A stretch of DNA of 64,000 nt from Aphrophora alni (Eukaryota > Arthropoda > Insecta > Hemiptera > Aphrophoridae): NCBI GenBank assembly GCA_963513935.1, contig OY740774.1, positions 21,905,949 to 21,969,948 of the forward strand, read 5' to 3'. Within the stretch, counting starts at the first letter, position 1. Every line of letters starts with the position of its first letter. The notes below the pieces were generated by a model. The model saw only the letters and a program-made list of their open reading frames with translations. It did no database searches and had not been told where the DNA came from. Below, piece after piece: positions 11,801 to 25,045 of this stretch. Made by a program: the position numbers and the translations under genes.

Positions 11801-13391
11801 CAGCCTTTTCGAGTTTATAGTGTTACAAAAATATTAAATTTTTTACCAAAATTTCCTTGATATAACGTTCACGTTACTTGGTTATTCACATTAATGTGAA
11901 ATAGAGTAAAATATAAATAGTAATTGTATGGTTTACGTTTTCAAGGAATTTGACCACCAATGGGGGAGGGGGGTAAGATTTTTTTTTTTTTCAGTTAAAG
12001 CAGACAGCTTTTCCTGGGTTTATTTACATCGACGCGACCATTAACTACTCTGAAAGATATTTATATTCTTTTACACCCTTGGTTTAGATTCCTTTCTTTA
12101 ATTTTTCCTATCAGGTCTCTCTTAACCAATTTATGTCTTTTCAGACTCTGACGTGGTTAGAATATTCGAGTATTATAAAAAAATGTTTTTATTTTATACT
12201 TTTTTCTTCTTTTTGTTATAATGCGTTAACGACCGAGAGGTTTTTCCCTCTTTAAACAACAAACAAAAAATTACATCGACACGTTTAACATAATATTTAC
12301 TACAATGTGATCCCAATAAAGATAAACTACAATCACATTGTAAGAAGCAATCCACCCATAAAGCATTTAACTTTTATTATTTCTATCTATGAGTGGTACT
12401 TAATACAAGTGTACAGTAGCTGTTATATTACTATTATTACTTAGTTTATAGATATTGTTTTACGTGATTCTGTGTCATGTCATACGCTAGGCAGTAACCA
12501 CATTGTATGTACAGGAACGATTTGTTGCATACATTAAATTATCCAAAGACCAAGGTCTACTGATCACAGGTTTTATAGTTTATAAGGTTAAAATTCTGTT
12601 TATTAGCGATAACTCACTTACATATTGCCGTAGATGGTAACCTGTTCTATAATTGAATGTCGATCTGCACAAAAGGAGCTATATAGCAGACCATTACAAA
12701 ACATACAGGTAAAATGTTACCTACAAGCAGCGATTTACAAGGCATTTGGAAACGGGTTGAATTACTGCCATTTTTTATTTTTATTTGAAGGTTATAGAAC
12801 TATTCAAAAATTGTAACATCATAACCTAAAAATTAGAAAAACGTAATCAGTAATAGTGCACAGTAATAATTGAATTACAGTAAATAAGGTAAAATATCCA
12901 TGATAGTCGGATCAGATAATCATCATATTGTCGTCTAATTTAAGGATGACTGACGGTCTTTCATGTCCTTGTAAACATCACCAGTGACAGTACCATTAAA
13001 AAAATGGACACTAGAGTATGTGGTGAATTTCGATTATTGGGCGAAATATCACCACAAAATATCCGGGGGAATGTTTTAACCTAAAATAGCCTTAATTTAT
13101 GAAAACCTAGTTGGCTCATAAATGACTCATCGCCGTCAAAACAACAACCACTTTAGATAACCACTTAATGAGTTTATTATAATAAACTAATCTGGATATC
13201 TTACACTTAAAGTAACCAAGGTGGTCTAAGGCTGCCAGCCTATTCAAATATACCTCTCGATATACTGTATATGTTTTCCGCGGTGCGATTCATTATTAGC
13301 CCTTCCCGAGATCTCGAGAACGCCATCACGAGAAACCTAACCCGACATAATAATTTAGAAAACTAAAAAGATTCGATCGAGTCCAGTTGAG
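11801..13391. other. Intergenic DNA, only repeat B copy 3 recognised
   Basis: Outside 12061-12250 no supported gene or repeat structure was identified. A GGGGGAGGGGGGT run lies at 11962-11974. Confidence 0.5.
12061..12250 (-). repeat. Dispersed repeat B, copy 3 (minus)
   Basis: The reverse strand reads CCTCTCGGTCGTTAACGC, then CTCGAATATTCTAACCACGT, CAGAGTCTGAAAAG and GAGAGACCTGATAGG, with a GGTGTAAAAG end near 12070. Confidence 0.75.
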
Positions 13392-13547
13392 CTGTTTGCA
13401 GACAACAGTCTACTCCAGAAAACATCTCCTACGTCATCCGATTGTCTGTGTCACCAGCTGATCCAATGTCATCTCAATTGGCGAAATATGGCAATCAGAT
13501 TGATGAATCTCAAGAAGAGTGACAGTTTACAGCTCCGGACAACTTAA
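13392..13547 (+). pseudogene. Non-LTR retrotransposon reverse-transcriptase relic
   Basis: In frame from 13392 the segment reads LFADNSLLQKTSPTSSDCLC, then HQLIQCHLNWRNMAIRLMNL and KKSDSLQLRTT before TAA. It resembles the catalytic FADD block of LINE reverse transcriptases followed by the L..DL..L..W...W.M.LN..K motif, with the second Asp of the YADD box changed to Asn. No further RT motifs were found in frame, so this is a short dead fragment. The identification rests on one block. Confidence 0.5.
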
Positions 13548-14892
13548 AGGCAACATGGTTCTAACCAGGAATCTAGTTCCTTCCTTTGTTTCGTTCAATA
13601 AAATGTCACAAAACTAAAACGTCGGTTAATATCATTTTCCAGGAAACCATGGAATGTGGGACGATTCAAAATCAAATCATTACGACGTTGGAAAACCTGT
13701 CAAGTTCATACGATGTTTTTACTGCGAAAATGCTTCTGACGATTTATAAAAACTTCAGCGATCAACACTAACTTACCCTCGAATGTTAGTGTGACTGATC
13801 GACCTATTTCTTACGTACAGAATTTGTCACAGATTTTGTAAATGTTTGCCTTAGTGGTTCTATTCCAAATAATTCATCCCGCACACTACTAACAGTTTCG
13901 GCGTTCTCAAGTTTCCAGTATTACTTCTGGATCCACTTTCGACGCTCAATGGATAAATTTCTAATCTATATTTATTAATCACGAATCTGGGATTAAATTA
14001 CTGAGGTTAGGAAAAAGATCATTACATAAACCAATATATACAAAGCCTGTTAAGGCCTAGACGATGTCAAAAAATAGTTACATGCACAACAAAATTCAGA
14101 AAACCTGTGTAACAAGCGTTTAAAACAAACTTTATAAGATCCCTTGATCTAGTAATACAATAATATTTCCAACAAGGCCCAAAAAACCAATTTTTATTAG
14201 GTATTACGTTTAGAGGGTTGCTTTACATTGTATTATGGGACTGGGTAAGTACTATGACGACACCAATCAACTTGTTTTCAATGTAATAAGGACGTATATT
14301 ATAAGATTAAAACCCTATGTTTCGAAGTACAATATAATTATCAAAGCCGAGAACACGCGAACGGACACAAAAATTTGTAACCCATCGTGTCAGTCTATAA
14401 ACTGTGTTTCTACACGATATATGATCTTATCATACACCAACTTAAATTGTCTTGATAGAAATCACATCTACGAATCTGTGCATTTTCTTAAACAGCCTTC
14501 ATCTTTATGCTCAGCTGATTTTTTTTAGCGGAAATGTAATTACTTTCGTGACTAGCTTTAAGACTTTTAAAAACAAAAGTAACGCAACATAAAACTTCTT
14601 AAATACAATTTGTCCTTACGGAAGCTATGTCGTAAAACTGTTTATCACAATTTTAGTTTTCCGTCCGCGAAAGGTTTCAGAGATCTTCCCAATTAAATTT
14701 TATTACACGAAAGTTAGATAAACAAATGTATTTGTTACGGTTAATAGTTCTTAGACTTAAACGTTGTGAACAACATTGCACGTCTTCTGACATTCAATCG
14801 CATTCTTCTTATTATCCCAACTATCTTCTTCCAATACCCCCTCAGTGGCTCACTTATAATTCGAGTCTGACATTCCGAGGTACACTAGCTAA

Positions 14893-15050
14893 ATATACAC
14901 CTTTCTTTATATTATAGTCTTTGCTTAGATCCCTCTCTTTCATATCAGGACACTCTTGACCAACTCTTGTTCTCTTCCGAGCGTAGAGAATTCGAGAGCT
15001 CGATTTCATAATCTTTCCTTTTCTATTTTTTAAACTGCGAGTTTTTTCAT
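14893..15050 (-). repeat. Dispersed repeat B, copy 4 (minus, partial)
   Basis: The reverse strand reads CTCTCGAATTCTCTACGCTC, GAACAAGAGTTGGTCAAGAG, CCTGATATGAAAGAGAGGGA and AAGAAAGGTG. It explains the minus-strand ORF at 14854-15063. Confidence 0.75.
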
Positions 15051-15079
15051 CTTTGAATTTCAAAGAAAAAATCCTCTTT

Positions 15080-15425
15080 GAATCACAACTTCATTTATCC
15101 CACTTTATCATCTCTTTCTAGATCTTTTTTCTGCTCTTTTTAAATCTCACACACATAACTTGTCCGCTCCTTTGAGCCTTTTTTGCAAAAATTAGGTATT
15201 CCTTATTTATTGCCATTTGTGTTTCTCTTAAGACCAAGTTTCGTCAAAGTATGGCTATCTACCAACACAGGAATTGCTAGTTGTGGTTGTTCTGATTTTG
15301 TGAGGAAATTCTCCAGCACCTCTAGTCTAAAATCAAAAAAGGACATTTTTCTTTCACCATTTCTGTGTCCATTTTTGTTATATAACTGATGGGAGTTCAT
15401 GAATAAAATATGTGATCTTTCCCTG
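15080..15425 (-). pseudogene. piggyBac-type transposase C-terminal relic
   Basis: The minus strand around 15300-15425 reads HILFMNSHQLYNKNGHRNGE, then RKMSFFDFRLEVLENFLTK. This resembles the NS..LY......KMS...FR..V...L segment near the C-terminus of piggyBac-family transposases. After a stop, KKGSKERTSYVCE (about 15105-15145) resembles the cysteine-rich tail (GKRKETRY.C). Much of the catalytic region is absent. The upstream part of the ORF (to 15514) shows no match I know. Identification is by motif memory and is moderate. Confidence 0.5.
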
Positions 15426-17527
15426 TGTGATTCCTTGCTTTCTTTTTTGCCCCAGCTTCCAAAATAAAATTTGCTTAAGCATTCTTGTTTGTGGCATCCC
15501 CTGAACCACATCATGATTTGTCCCTAATATTCTACACTGCACTATTGTTCGGGTTACTTACATTACTTACCGTATCTTATATTATAAAATTGTACCAATA
15601 CAAAAAGTTTCAATCTTTTCAGTCTCCTCCTGGACGTGTTATCCAGAAGCTTCAACATCTTGATGTTCACATGTCCGCCGGACGATGTCCACTTATGTGG
15701 CCACATAACACATAAACTTGTATTTGTTAAAGACTATTTCTACTCTGAATGTTTTTATTTTATTGTTAACTATAATCCAATATTGAACCGACGCTATAAT
15801 CAACGCAAATGTGTTGTATTTGAAGGTTGAAGGTGCTATAACGGTGAACAGCTACACACATAATTAAAATTTAACGACTACTATTACTAAATTCATGGAA
15901 ATAGTGCCATGAAGACTAGCTAGTGACTGCCTTACCGTTCCACTTTTCACTGTACAATGTCGCCACATTATTACTATTGGTGTAGGATAATCTACTACAT
16001 TCTCTAAACTCCTTAATATTGTCTATTTGAAAATATATGGCACTTTAGCACTCGGGAGCTCACTAATGAGTGCATGTGTGGCAAACTCGAGTTACTCTAT
16101 ATTTGGTATCGGTGAATCTGTTTTCAAAATTCAGTTGCTCTACTGGATAGACGTGCGGACACGGCCAAAACGTAATGATTTAATTTTTTAGTCTGTACTT
16201 CAAAAAACACATAACTTTTTTTCTTGCAGAGAAAACTAGTAAATGGGCGTCATCATGGTACTTATCCAGCCTTTACAATGTAATACAAGCAAATCTTTTA
16301 TATGTAATACCCAAAGGTCTCTTGTATTGGTAGATCAAGACCTATCCAGCAGGATAAGTTTATTTAAAACAGTTGTTACACGGGTTTTCTAAACTTCGTA
16401 GTGTCATTACTTTCTTGACGGCGCAGTATAGTTTATATTTTAAAATCTCCACTCGCTTCGCTCGTTTCAGTGTCTAAGCTATACAATGTGAGTAGCCCTT
16501 CCGGATGTCGTAATTATATGAATTTCGCATTTATTTCTATTTCAGGGTTCGAAATTACATTTTTTACAAAACTTTTATATTTGTCATCGTAGAGAGGTCG
16601 GGTGTACCTTTGCATACCGAATTGAAATATGCTAATTTCGATCTCATTTAGTGTAATTTTAGTGCAAAATGAGTACAAAAAAATGTTTAAAATGGTCGTT
16701 TTAAAATTTTCAACTCGTTTTATCTGAATTTCAATATTATTCTATATTACTATAGTATAGTCTCTTACTATAAATTTTATGTTTGTAACTTAATTTTTGT
16801 AGCCGCTATCATCGACAAAGACTAAGGAAGGACGGTATGTCGAAAATCACTTTTCCGGTTTCCTGAGACCATAAAACGTCAAAAAAAAGGGTGTAAATTT
16901 TTGACAATTACCAAATCTACTCTATATTTCGTAAGTAGGATATCAGTAACCCACAACAATTACAAAAGAATGGATTAATAGACTTCTTAAAAGACAAAAT
17001 TCTACAAGAATTGCCTTCCTTCGAGTAGGCTAGTCATACCTCGACATTGTTGACCATAACTCAACTTAATGTTTATTACCATCACATCCTAAACACGTTC
17101 TTTAACTTCTAGTCAGTATGACTCATGGTCTTACGTGTGATATTTCACGTGTATCAATGTGGCTGTGGTGTTCAATTAACCTTCGACTCAAGGAGGCATC
17201 GTTTAATTATTGTAATTACGGATGTTTGAGTTCTCATAAAATTACTAACATATCAGGAAAGATTCTTTTAACGTACCCTTCCGGAGGTGCTCCTTTGAAC
17301 CTGAGTTATTGATCGACAACAAATTGAATGGATACAATTAGTACTCTAATAGCCAGTTGCATTTAAATTTAAAGCGCCACGGCCGGGGAGGTAGAGCAAC
17401 GTCCGTAAAATAAACGTCGATCATAGTAATAACGTTGTCATAGAAACTGCCGTATATCAGAAACGTGTTCAGTTAGGCCTTGGGATCAGTTCCGGTATAA
17501 TTATTATTATTGAATAATTTTAACTCT

Positions 17528-17660
17528 TCAGTTGTGCTTTCCTCTATGATATGCGCGCCGTTTCTTAACTTGTAGACATTTATCTCAGCTACGTTCAACA
17601 GACCTTCTCTTACGATTGAAGGTTTTTCTGGATTCTTGATCTCTCCAACCGACCCGATGT
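17528..17660 (-). pseudogene. Coding-derived repeat, possible mariner-type transposase piece (copy A)
   Basis: The minus strand reads VGEIKNPEKPSIVREGLLNV, then AEINVYKLRNGAHIIEESTT, without a stop. GRPS.(I/V)RE.L resembles the linker after the helix-turn-helix of mariner/IS630-type transposases, and NGAHI.E resembles their C-terminus. Copy B at 23592-23715 shares both parts, which suggests an internally deleted non-autonomous element. Inference only. Confidence 0.38.
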
Positions 17661-18530
17661 TTTCAAAATAACAAGATTTTTATACACGACTACACTGCAC
17701 GGTCCGGCTCTTAAACCGTTGTGAGTACGAAACTTTCTTTATCCGGGTGATAAACTCTGTTCAAATTCATAATCCGTGAATCAATACGTGTTTCTAAAGG
17801 TTTAAAAATCTGCTTCTAAATAGGTTGCATGATGGAATACAATTTGTTTTAACAAATTGTAAACTACTACAAGTTTGCCACCTACTAAATTCCTTTGTTC
17901 GAAATTAGTCGACATTGATAAAATTCGTTACTATGACAACAAATAAATAACAATTAAAATAACAGCTGATGTTTTTATAAATCCTAAAAATAAAGAGTTT
18001 TTTAGGACTGGGCAACAAATAAAGAAACCACAACCAATTAAAGTTTTAACTTACTTTTGAAAGACCCGGTATTTTATTAAAATCAAGATTTCAGTTCATT
18101 TTAATTTCTTTCCAAGTATTCCTGAACCGTAAATTGCAATTTTACTACGGGTTTGCATCTTCAAAATTCAGTAACACATTAACAAAATCGGTAAAGAATA
18201 ATTTGGAGAGATTACTCATTTTGATACACCGCCATGGCCGATATTGTTTTTGTTTTTACTAATATTTCAAAAAACGGATTTTTTCTAAATATCGCTATCA
18301 TTACGTTTTATTTTGCGTACACTTTTTTTCTTATGCCCTATAATTTTGAGTTAAAATGACTAAAAAGTGTCAACATTCCAAATTTTATTTATAACTATCA
18401 ATGCGTTTAGGTTATGGAACATTGTAAATACCAGAGAATTCCAAAACCCACTTTTGTAAACTCAGGGGACTTCATATCGGATATATCAGCAAAAAACACT
18501 ACATCGATTTTTTAAATAAATATTGAAGAG

Positions 18531-18672
18531 TGTCAAAAACTACTTACGCAACTCATGGTACAAAGAAAACTTAATGCTCTCGCAGTTATGGCAATTGAAT
18601 GTGATGTTACTCAGTCTCTTGACTAATAAAAAGAATTTTAACAATGAAAGGCGAAAAATTGTCATCGCTTGA
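18531..18672 (+). pseudogene. hAT/ZMYM1-like transposase C-terminal relic
   Basis: VKNYLRNS, then after a frameshift KLNALAVMAIECDVTQSLD, then after stops NFNNERRKIV. This order matches the end of hAT-type transposases (YLR..M...RLN.LA...IE.D....LD...I..FA..K.R+). Three lesions in 140 bp show it is long dead. Nothing matching the catalytic domain was recognised upstream to 17690, nor in the GC-richer patch downstream at 19210-19440. Confidence 0.58.
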
Positions 18673-21000
18673 GGGTTTATAAGCACCTGAAGAAATTATG
18701 AACATGGATGTAGCAAATTTATAGGCTAATGAATTTTTTTCAATCTTAAGAATGTGGTTGATAATGCGAGAACAACAAATTCTTAAAATGATAATATTAA
18801 TAGCTTTATAGTACTACATAATTTTAGACTTCTTTAATGTTGGCACCCCATATGTTGTACATTTATATTTAGTTGTTTTTTTTAGAAACCATTTCATGTT
18901 GTAAATAAAACATGCGCTGTACGTATAAACTACTTTTTATCGTTGTCGGCCCACTACAGCTTAGTGTAATTTTATTATTGATTATTTCAAACAATCAGAA
19001 CAAATCTATCCTATTGCAAATGGCTACTAAGCTTGAAATAACATTTTATCCAGATTTATTTTGAAAGATTAAAAAAATAAAGAGTGTTCAATAAAATTTT
19101 AATGCGTAAAACAAAATCGTCTTTTGAAATAATTTTACAACAAAACTTTTTGAAAGTCAATGTAGTTTGGTAAACGTAGTTTACTCCATTATTTCAAGTT
19201 TATATCGATAAAGATTTCGGGGGTGGGCGCAACCAGCTTGAAACGCAATTTGTCTAAATGCTCCACTTCAGACGACTAGGGAAGGATTTGTGCAGCGTAT
19301 TAGACTCAGAAGAAATATATTGGGGGAAATGGCATTGTGGAGGACGCCGTAGACCAGCTGATCATCATTCCCGGGCCCTGGAGCTGGCGACAGCGGCGAC
19401 GATGAGGTTAAGGATAGGATGAGTGACAACACTAACTACGAAATTTATTCCGAAGATGAAGTTTTGGCATTGCCTGTGACTTACAGTAATAACAAGCATT
19501 CTGTTTATTTTTTATAATTTGTTTTAGAACTGAACTTTCTCTTTTAATAATTTCCTTTAATATTTCACTAGCAAAACTACTTGGTATTGTTTAATTTAGT
19601 ATAAATGTAAAGACACGCAATGGGTTTAACAAATAAGAAAAACATTAATTGAATAGTGAACTGCATAGTAGTTTTAAACTTATTTCTCGTTAGAAAAATT
19701 ACATAAAATCTGTTGTTGAACTGCAAGGATAGGAAGGAACGAATAAAACATTTATTCAGCATTAAATATCAAAAAATACAATTTATAAGACAGAGCTAAA
19801 CAGAGTTCAAAGTACCAAAAATAATTTTTCATTTGTAGAAAATTCCAATTGTGAATAATTATATTTTACCAAACGTAAACATAAAGTTTGATAGCTGTTA
19901 GTACTCTTCAACTGAAATGCAGGCGAAACGCAGTGTTGCCATTCACCAAGAAGTCTAAAATGCACACAAATAATCCCTTTATTTAACGTAGGTAAATGGA
20001 ATGAACATTATAGTACTTCTTTACACACAATATTTCTTGTCTTTCCACGAGAGTATACATAAAGTTTGTTAGTTGTTCCTAGTCTTGAGCCTCATACATA
20101 TATTGACCATGAGAAAAGCAGTCCTCCTGCATTGTAGTTCTGCAACTTTCAATGTTTGTCCCTAAACATAGCAAAACCTAGTTTTTCTTTCTTTTCGGAT
20201 GCTCTTTCATTTTGGAGTTGAAGATTTTTCCAAAGGAAGTAAGTTTTTGGAAGCATGATTCAATTTACCAAATAATACAGAACAATTACAAAACTGCAGT
20301 AATAATTTTATAAATATCTTAGTTACGATCAACTATGAATATAAATTAAATTTTAAAAACACATCCTCAGTAGGTATTGAATTTATAAATAGCATTGTGG
20401 CGAAAACAAAAACACAAACATATCTAGAAATACAAATTTCAGAAGCATATGAGATAATATTTGTATACCCGATACCAAAATGATTAAGCACTAAAATATT
20501 TTATTTTATGTATATAATAAAATGTCAGAATACATCAATTTTAAACCGATTTGAAAACTATAGGTCATGTACGAAAATAAAATTTTATTCAGTTCTTACA
20601 CGGATGTCTATCATAAAACTTAAAAACGAATATTTACTACCACAAAGTAATATAATTTTAATTAAATAATGAAGCTATAAAATACTTCAAATTTAAGTGA
20701 AAACCAGTTTTTAAAATCAATTTACAAACCTTGCTGAACAGACCTTAATGAAACAACCGTTCATATAATTACTTGCTAAAGTAATGAATGTAGAAAGAAT
20801 TTAGAATCAAAATAAACATAACCTAATAAACATTCTCATATTTAAAAGAGCTGTTTGTTAAATTTCAAAATTGTTTGCTATAGTAACGAATGTTATTACG
20901 TTTAAGAATCATAAACATAACCTAATAGTACAGAGATAAACTTTTCCCAATTTCAAGTAATCAAAATAATTTTTATTTACATAGCGAACACACACGCATT

Positions 21001-21135
<135 letters not shown>

Positions 21136-21473
21136 TAACGATTCGTTAATTTACATTTCATTGGCTAAAATAATATTAACAAATCTTGATAACAAAATAA
21201 TTACACTAATAAAAATATGTAGTATTGATTTACATTTTTATTTATGTTATAAGGTGTCTTATTAGAGGGAACCCGCTATTATTATTAGTTTGCTTAAAAT
21301 TCTCTTTCATGCCCTGTATCTGATTTAGCATAAGTATTTTTTTATTTGGACATGTTTAAAAGCTTATAGCCCAACCAAAAATAACATTTATCTATCTGCT
21401 TTGCTTACAAACATTACATTAATATCAAAAATCGCCTTAATTGTAAAACCTCTTAAATCCAAAACACCAAATT

Positions 21474-21625
21474 TTACAGGAGACATTATTTATCACTTCA
21501 GGCAATGATTCAACATTGTGAATTCACCTTTCAGACTAAATTTATCCAGATTACATCCAGCCTAAACTGGTCAACGTAAAATTATAACTCAAAACCTAAA
21601 CTGCGAACGAAATAACTTTTATTAA
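21474..21625 (-). repeat. Dispersed repeat D, copy 1 (inverted relative to 49645)
   Basis: TCAGGCAATGATTCAACATT, GTGAATTCACCTTTCAGACT, AAATTTATCCAGATTACATC and AGCCTAAACTGGTCAACGTA are the reverse complement of blocks at 49700-49800 with few mismatches. Confidence 0.82.
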
Positions 21626-21862
21626 CATAAGCAATATAAATATCTTATTTATAGAAACACAATCCATCATCACTTTTGTATCATAATCACCCATCACTTA
21701 TCCTATTCCATTACACGCCTTTTATTAGTTTTAAACTATCAAATATCCAAATTATTAGGAAAGTTTTTGTAGTTAACAGCCCTATTTATTTTGTGAACCA
21801 AAAACTTTTGTAAAAGTATACAAGTACTGACTTTTGAAATTTTTAACACCGAGATTAAGCTC

Positions 21863-21864
<2 letters not shown>

Positions 21865-21901
<37 letters not shown>
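21865..21901. repeat. (TA)n microsatellite
   Basis: About 18 uninterrupted TA units in otherwise AT-rich intergenic DNA. Confidence 0.95.
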
Positions 21902-21903
<2 letters not shown>

Positions 21904-22495
21904 AATTGAATAATTTCTAAAAAAAATAATAAATAAAAAAAAACACACGATTTATGATAATTTTATAATATCTATGGACAATATGTTTTGTATTGATTTT
22001 CCCATCGATGATAATTAAACCATTTAGGGGATTATCAATGAACCCATTTTATTTGGAACCTTAGAGGTTATATTTTAGTAAAATTAGATGAAAATAATTA
22101 ATTATAATCGATTTTGCGAACAATTGAACTTTTCAGTTTGCACAGTTGAGACAGTCAGACACCATTCCAAAAACCATTTTTTGGACTCATGAGATTAGAA
22201 ATCGCTTTTGTCTTTTGCTTTCGTTGTTTCGGAACTGCACGGCAATCTTTTGAGAAATGAATCTGTATCAAAAAATAAGATGAAAAGTTCATATAAACAT
22301 AGATCTGGAAATATTTAGTTTCCAATCTGTCGGCCATTTTGTGTTTTTATAAAACAGAAGTTTTGTTTTTTAAAAGAATACTTTGTATAAAAAGAAGATA
22401 GTGTGTTTTACAATATCTTTAGAAGTAGATAAGATATTGAGTGAAGATTTGTAACCTGTTACCAGTATACCATAAAACCAAGACTTTATTTTCTA

Positions 22496-22690
22496 CATTT
22501 TCAAAATGGCGGACGTTTAAAAATTCGAAAAGCAACGGTTTTCCTCTTTTAATGAAAAACAAAATCCCTTTTTTAATTTTTTTTTAATATTTCAAAAGAT
22601 AACCGAGTTAAAGACAAAAACCTAAAATGTAAATCCTTGGTTATTCAAATATTCTTGGTCTACAACACCCAAGAATAGACTAAAAACAAA
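22496..22690. repeat. Fragment of the palindromic-repeat internal sequence
   Basis: It carries AAAATGGCGGACGTTTAAAA, ATAACCGAGTTAAAGACAAA and TTCTTGGTCTACAACACCCA in the same order as at 41360-41560. Upstream (22377-22496) AGATAAGATATTGAGTGAAG recurs inverted near 44103-44130 as a second shared segment. Confidence 0.5.
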
Positions 22691-23591
22691 ACATTTTTGA
22701 ACTCCGATAATTTTATCTCCAAATATTTTTATATTATGCTTTTAGAATCAAATGAGGTAATTTACACAGTTCTTGTTTTTTTATTGTGTTTGTACACATC
22801 AAATAACTCAGAATTAAAGTTTTTGAATTGTGTTTTACGACTACATTTAGGAGGGTTTTCAAATCATTTTCTCAAAAACTAATAGATTTACGGTTTCTGT
22901 GACTTTTTTTACAATTTTTCAGGTTACAAAAGATATAGAATCTACAGATTTGTGTCGTAATTTATCCCTCGTGAAATTCAATATTCCCGCATATTACAGG
23001 TGGATCAGAAATCCTGTCTAAATCTCTGGCTAGCCGTAAATCGCTAACGAAGCGGTTTTGGACCTATTTTAACATGAACTTTTTATGTTTTTTTGCGCTA
23101 TAAACTCATTTCTCGATAAATTACCATAGAGTTCCGAATTACTCTGTATAAAGCAACAATGGTGGACAACAATCAAAAACAAATTCTACAGCAACCTTTG
23201 TTGGTTGTAAGTTTCAAATTTCGTTCAGTTCTTAATAATCTTCCGGTCCTCTCTGCGAAATCAACTTTATTTGTTGAGTGGATTTGCAAAGTTTTATTTC
23301 ATTGACTAATTCTGTAATTTGTTATTTAATTGTACAGTATCCTACTATTGTGTCCTTGTATTGTATCCTACTATTTTATGTTAAACTAAATTGAAGTACG
23401 GCTTTTCAAAAGTCAGTGGAAAATTTAATTGGATATAGTTTATTTGTTTTTAACATGGAACAAAATAAAGTACATACATTCCTTTGGAATTAAACAGGAA
23501 TTTTTTTTTAAACTTAAAATTAAGCCAAATTCTTCCTTGTTAGGGCTTTATGACAGGTCAAAGTAGCCGCCATTCTCTTCCTGGCGAAGCA

Positions 23592-23715
23592 GTAATATTT
23601 CCTCTATGCTATGCGCAGCATTTCTTAACTACGTTTTGAATAATTGATTTTTTCAGTTCTTTAACAGATCTTCTCTTATGAGTGAAGGTCTTCCTGGCCA
23701 CTTAATGTCTCCAAC
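23592..23715 (-). pseudogene. Coding-derived repeat, possible mariner-type transposase piece (copy B)
   Basis: The minus strand reads VGDIKWPGRPSLIREDLLKN, then, after a stop and shift, LRNAAHSIEEILLLRQE. It aligns with 17528-17660 at the DNA level (CCTCTATGCTATGCGC, TTTCTTAACTACG, TTCTCTTATGAGTGAAGG). The GRPSLIREDL string is the best evidence for a mariner-like origin. Confidence 0.42.
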
Positions 23716-24006
23716 GAATCAAACTATCAAGTTTTGTATACGCTACTATGAAAACCTCAAACTAATAGTAAAAACTAACATTTATTTTTGTACCAGGTTA
23801 TTACAGGTTAACACTAAAGCAAAAAATGTTTAAAAATAAATATGTCAGTACCACTGACATAATGTTAATATATGAATTGGACTAAACCTGTTTATATTAT
23901 TACAACAACAAATTATTGTTTAAATAATAAAAAAACTACGCAAATATTATAACACTATTTATAAATACACAACTCTATTAGCATTGTAAGACGTGTAGCC
24001 TCTCTT

Positions 24007-24142
24007 GAAGGTTAGCCTCGCTAGAGGGTTAGCCTCGCTCGAGGGTTAGCCTCTCTCGAGGGTTAGCCTCGCTCGAGGATTAGCCTCGCTCAAGGGTTAT
24101 CCTCGCTTGAGTGTTAGCCGCGCTCGAGGGTTAGCCTCGTGT
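24007..24142 (+). repeat. 17-bp GC-rich minisatellite, 8 copies
   Basis: Consensus GAGGGTTAGCCTCGCTC repeats eight times with one to three substitutions per copy. It is clearly GC-richer than its surroundings. The short ORF at 24107-24292 begins inside it and has no support as a gene. Confidence 0.95.
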
Positions 24143-24689
24143 AAGGAATTGTTCGAATTGACAACAGCGCGCTTTTCTCGGTCTCCTATTGGCTATTACC
24201 CAACGGACTTGATTCGTGGCGGATATTATAAAGGTTACGTCAGTATTACAGGTTTACTATTTGCATTCAGTATAAGATTTAGCCACATTTAACCGTGGAT
24301 TTTTTTAACGATTATATATTTGCCAAACTTACAAAAATATTAAATTATTTTGAAAATTATTCAAAATTGTAAAACTAAATAATTTATTATTTTTTCTTTT
24401 CATTCCCCACATTTTAAATATTTTCGTTTGTTTGTAAATTAGAATACCTTTAAATAAAAACAGTTAAAAGATGAAAACAAGAATATAAATTTCACGGATT
24501 TAATAATATTTTCTTGGTAAACCAGAAACGACAATAAGAATTGAGGTTTGTAGCTCAATTTGTTGAACATTACAAAGAACTCCCAGCGATTTGCTCAACA
24601 GTAGTTTCATCACTGAAACTGTATTTCGACGGCAAAACAAGTGAGTAACACATAACACGTACAAACAATGTTTACAGTGTTGACTTCTA

Positions 24690-25045
24690 AAACCGGAAGG
24701 AAACTATCTGGCATGCCATACCAGCTTCCAGCTGCGGCTGGTGGGCTTCCCTATCCCATGTAGGTGGGTAACGGGCGCGGCCCTCAGTTATGGGCGAGGG
24801 TATCGCGTGAGCGACCCGACGATGACTCATCAAACGTAGCTTGGGGAACCTTCCCGACATGAGTACAATGGAAGCATGCTTAGCCTGTCCAGGGGTTTCG
24901 GCGTCTGGGAGCATGCGGTGATGAATGGTTCCGTGGTGGTATTGGGATGCTAGTGGCTTCCTGCACCTATCTTAATGAGTAGGAGTCTGATGTAGTGCCG
25001 AGAGGCTCTAGGGCACCGGCGCTACTAATTCCTCGGAGCTAGTTA
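24690..25045. mobile_element. GC-rich island, unclassified inserted element
   Basis: About 350 bp with GC content far above the AT-rich flanks (for example GGGTAACGGGCGCGGCCCTC, GGCTCTAGGGCACCGGCGCT), bounded by abrupt composition changes near 24690 and 25045. The only ORF (24687-24914, minus) has no family match I recognise. Such segments are often 5' regions of non-LTR elements, but no RT is attached and no terminal repeats are visible. Confidence 0.45.

Larger units (their letters stand above)
13548..17527. other. Intergenic DNA between transposase relics
   Basis: Contains repeat B copy 4 and the piggyBac-type relic, entered separately. The ORFs at 13586-13771, 14235-14528 and 15485-15830 have no recognisable family. 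16830-16870 shares the dispersed motif noted at 7370. Confidence 0.45.

Noticed and set aside
14235..14528. 97-codon plus-strand ORF
   Set aside because: No recognisable family, no splice or promoter context, and no homologous copy in the window.
24687..24914. 75-codon minus-strand ORF in the GC-rich island
   Set aside because: GC-rich sequence keeps frames open by chance; no family resemblance and no splice context.
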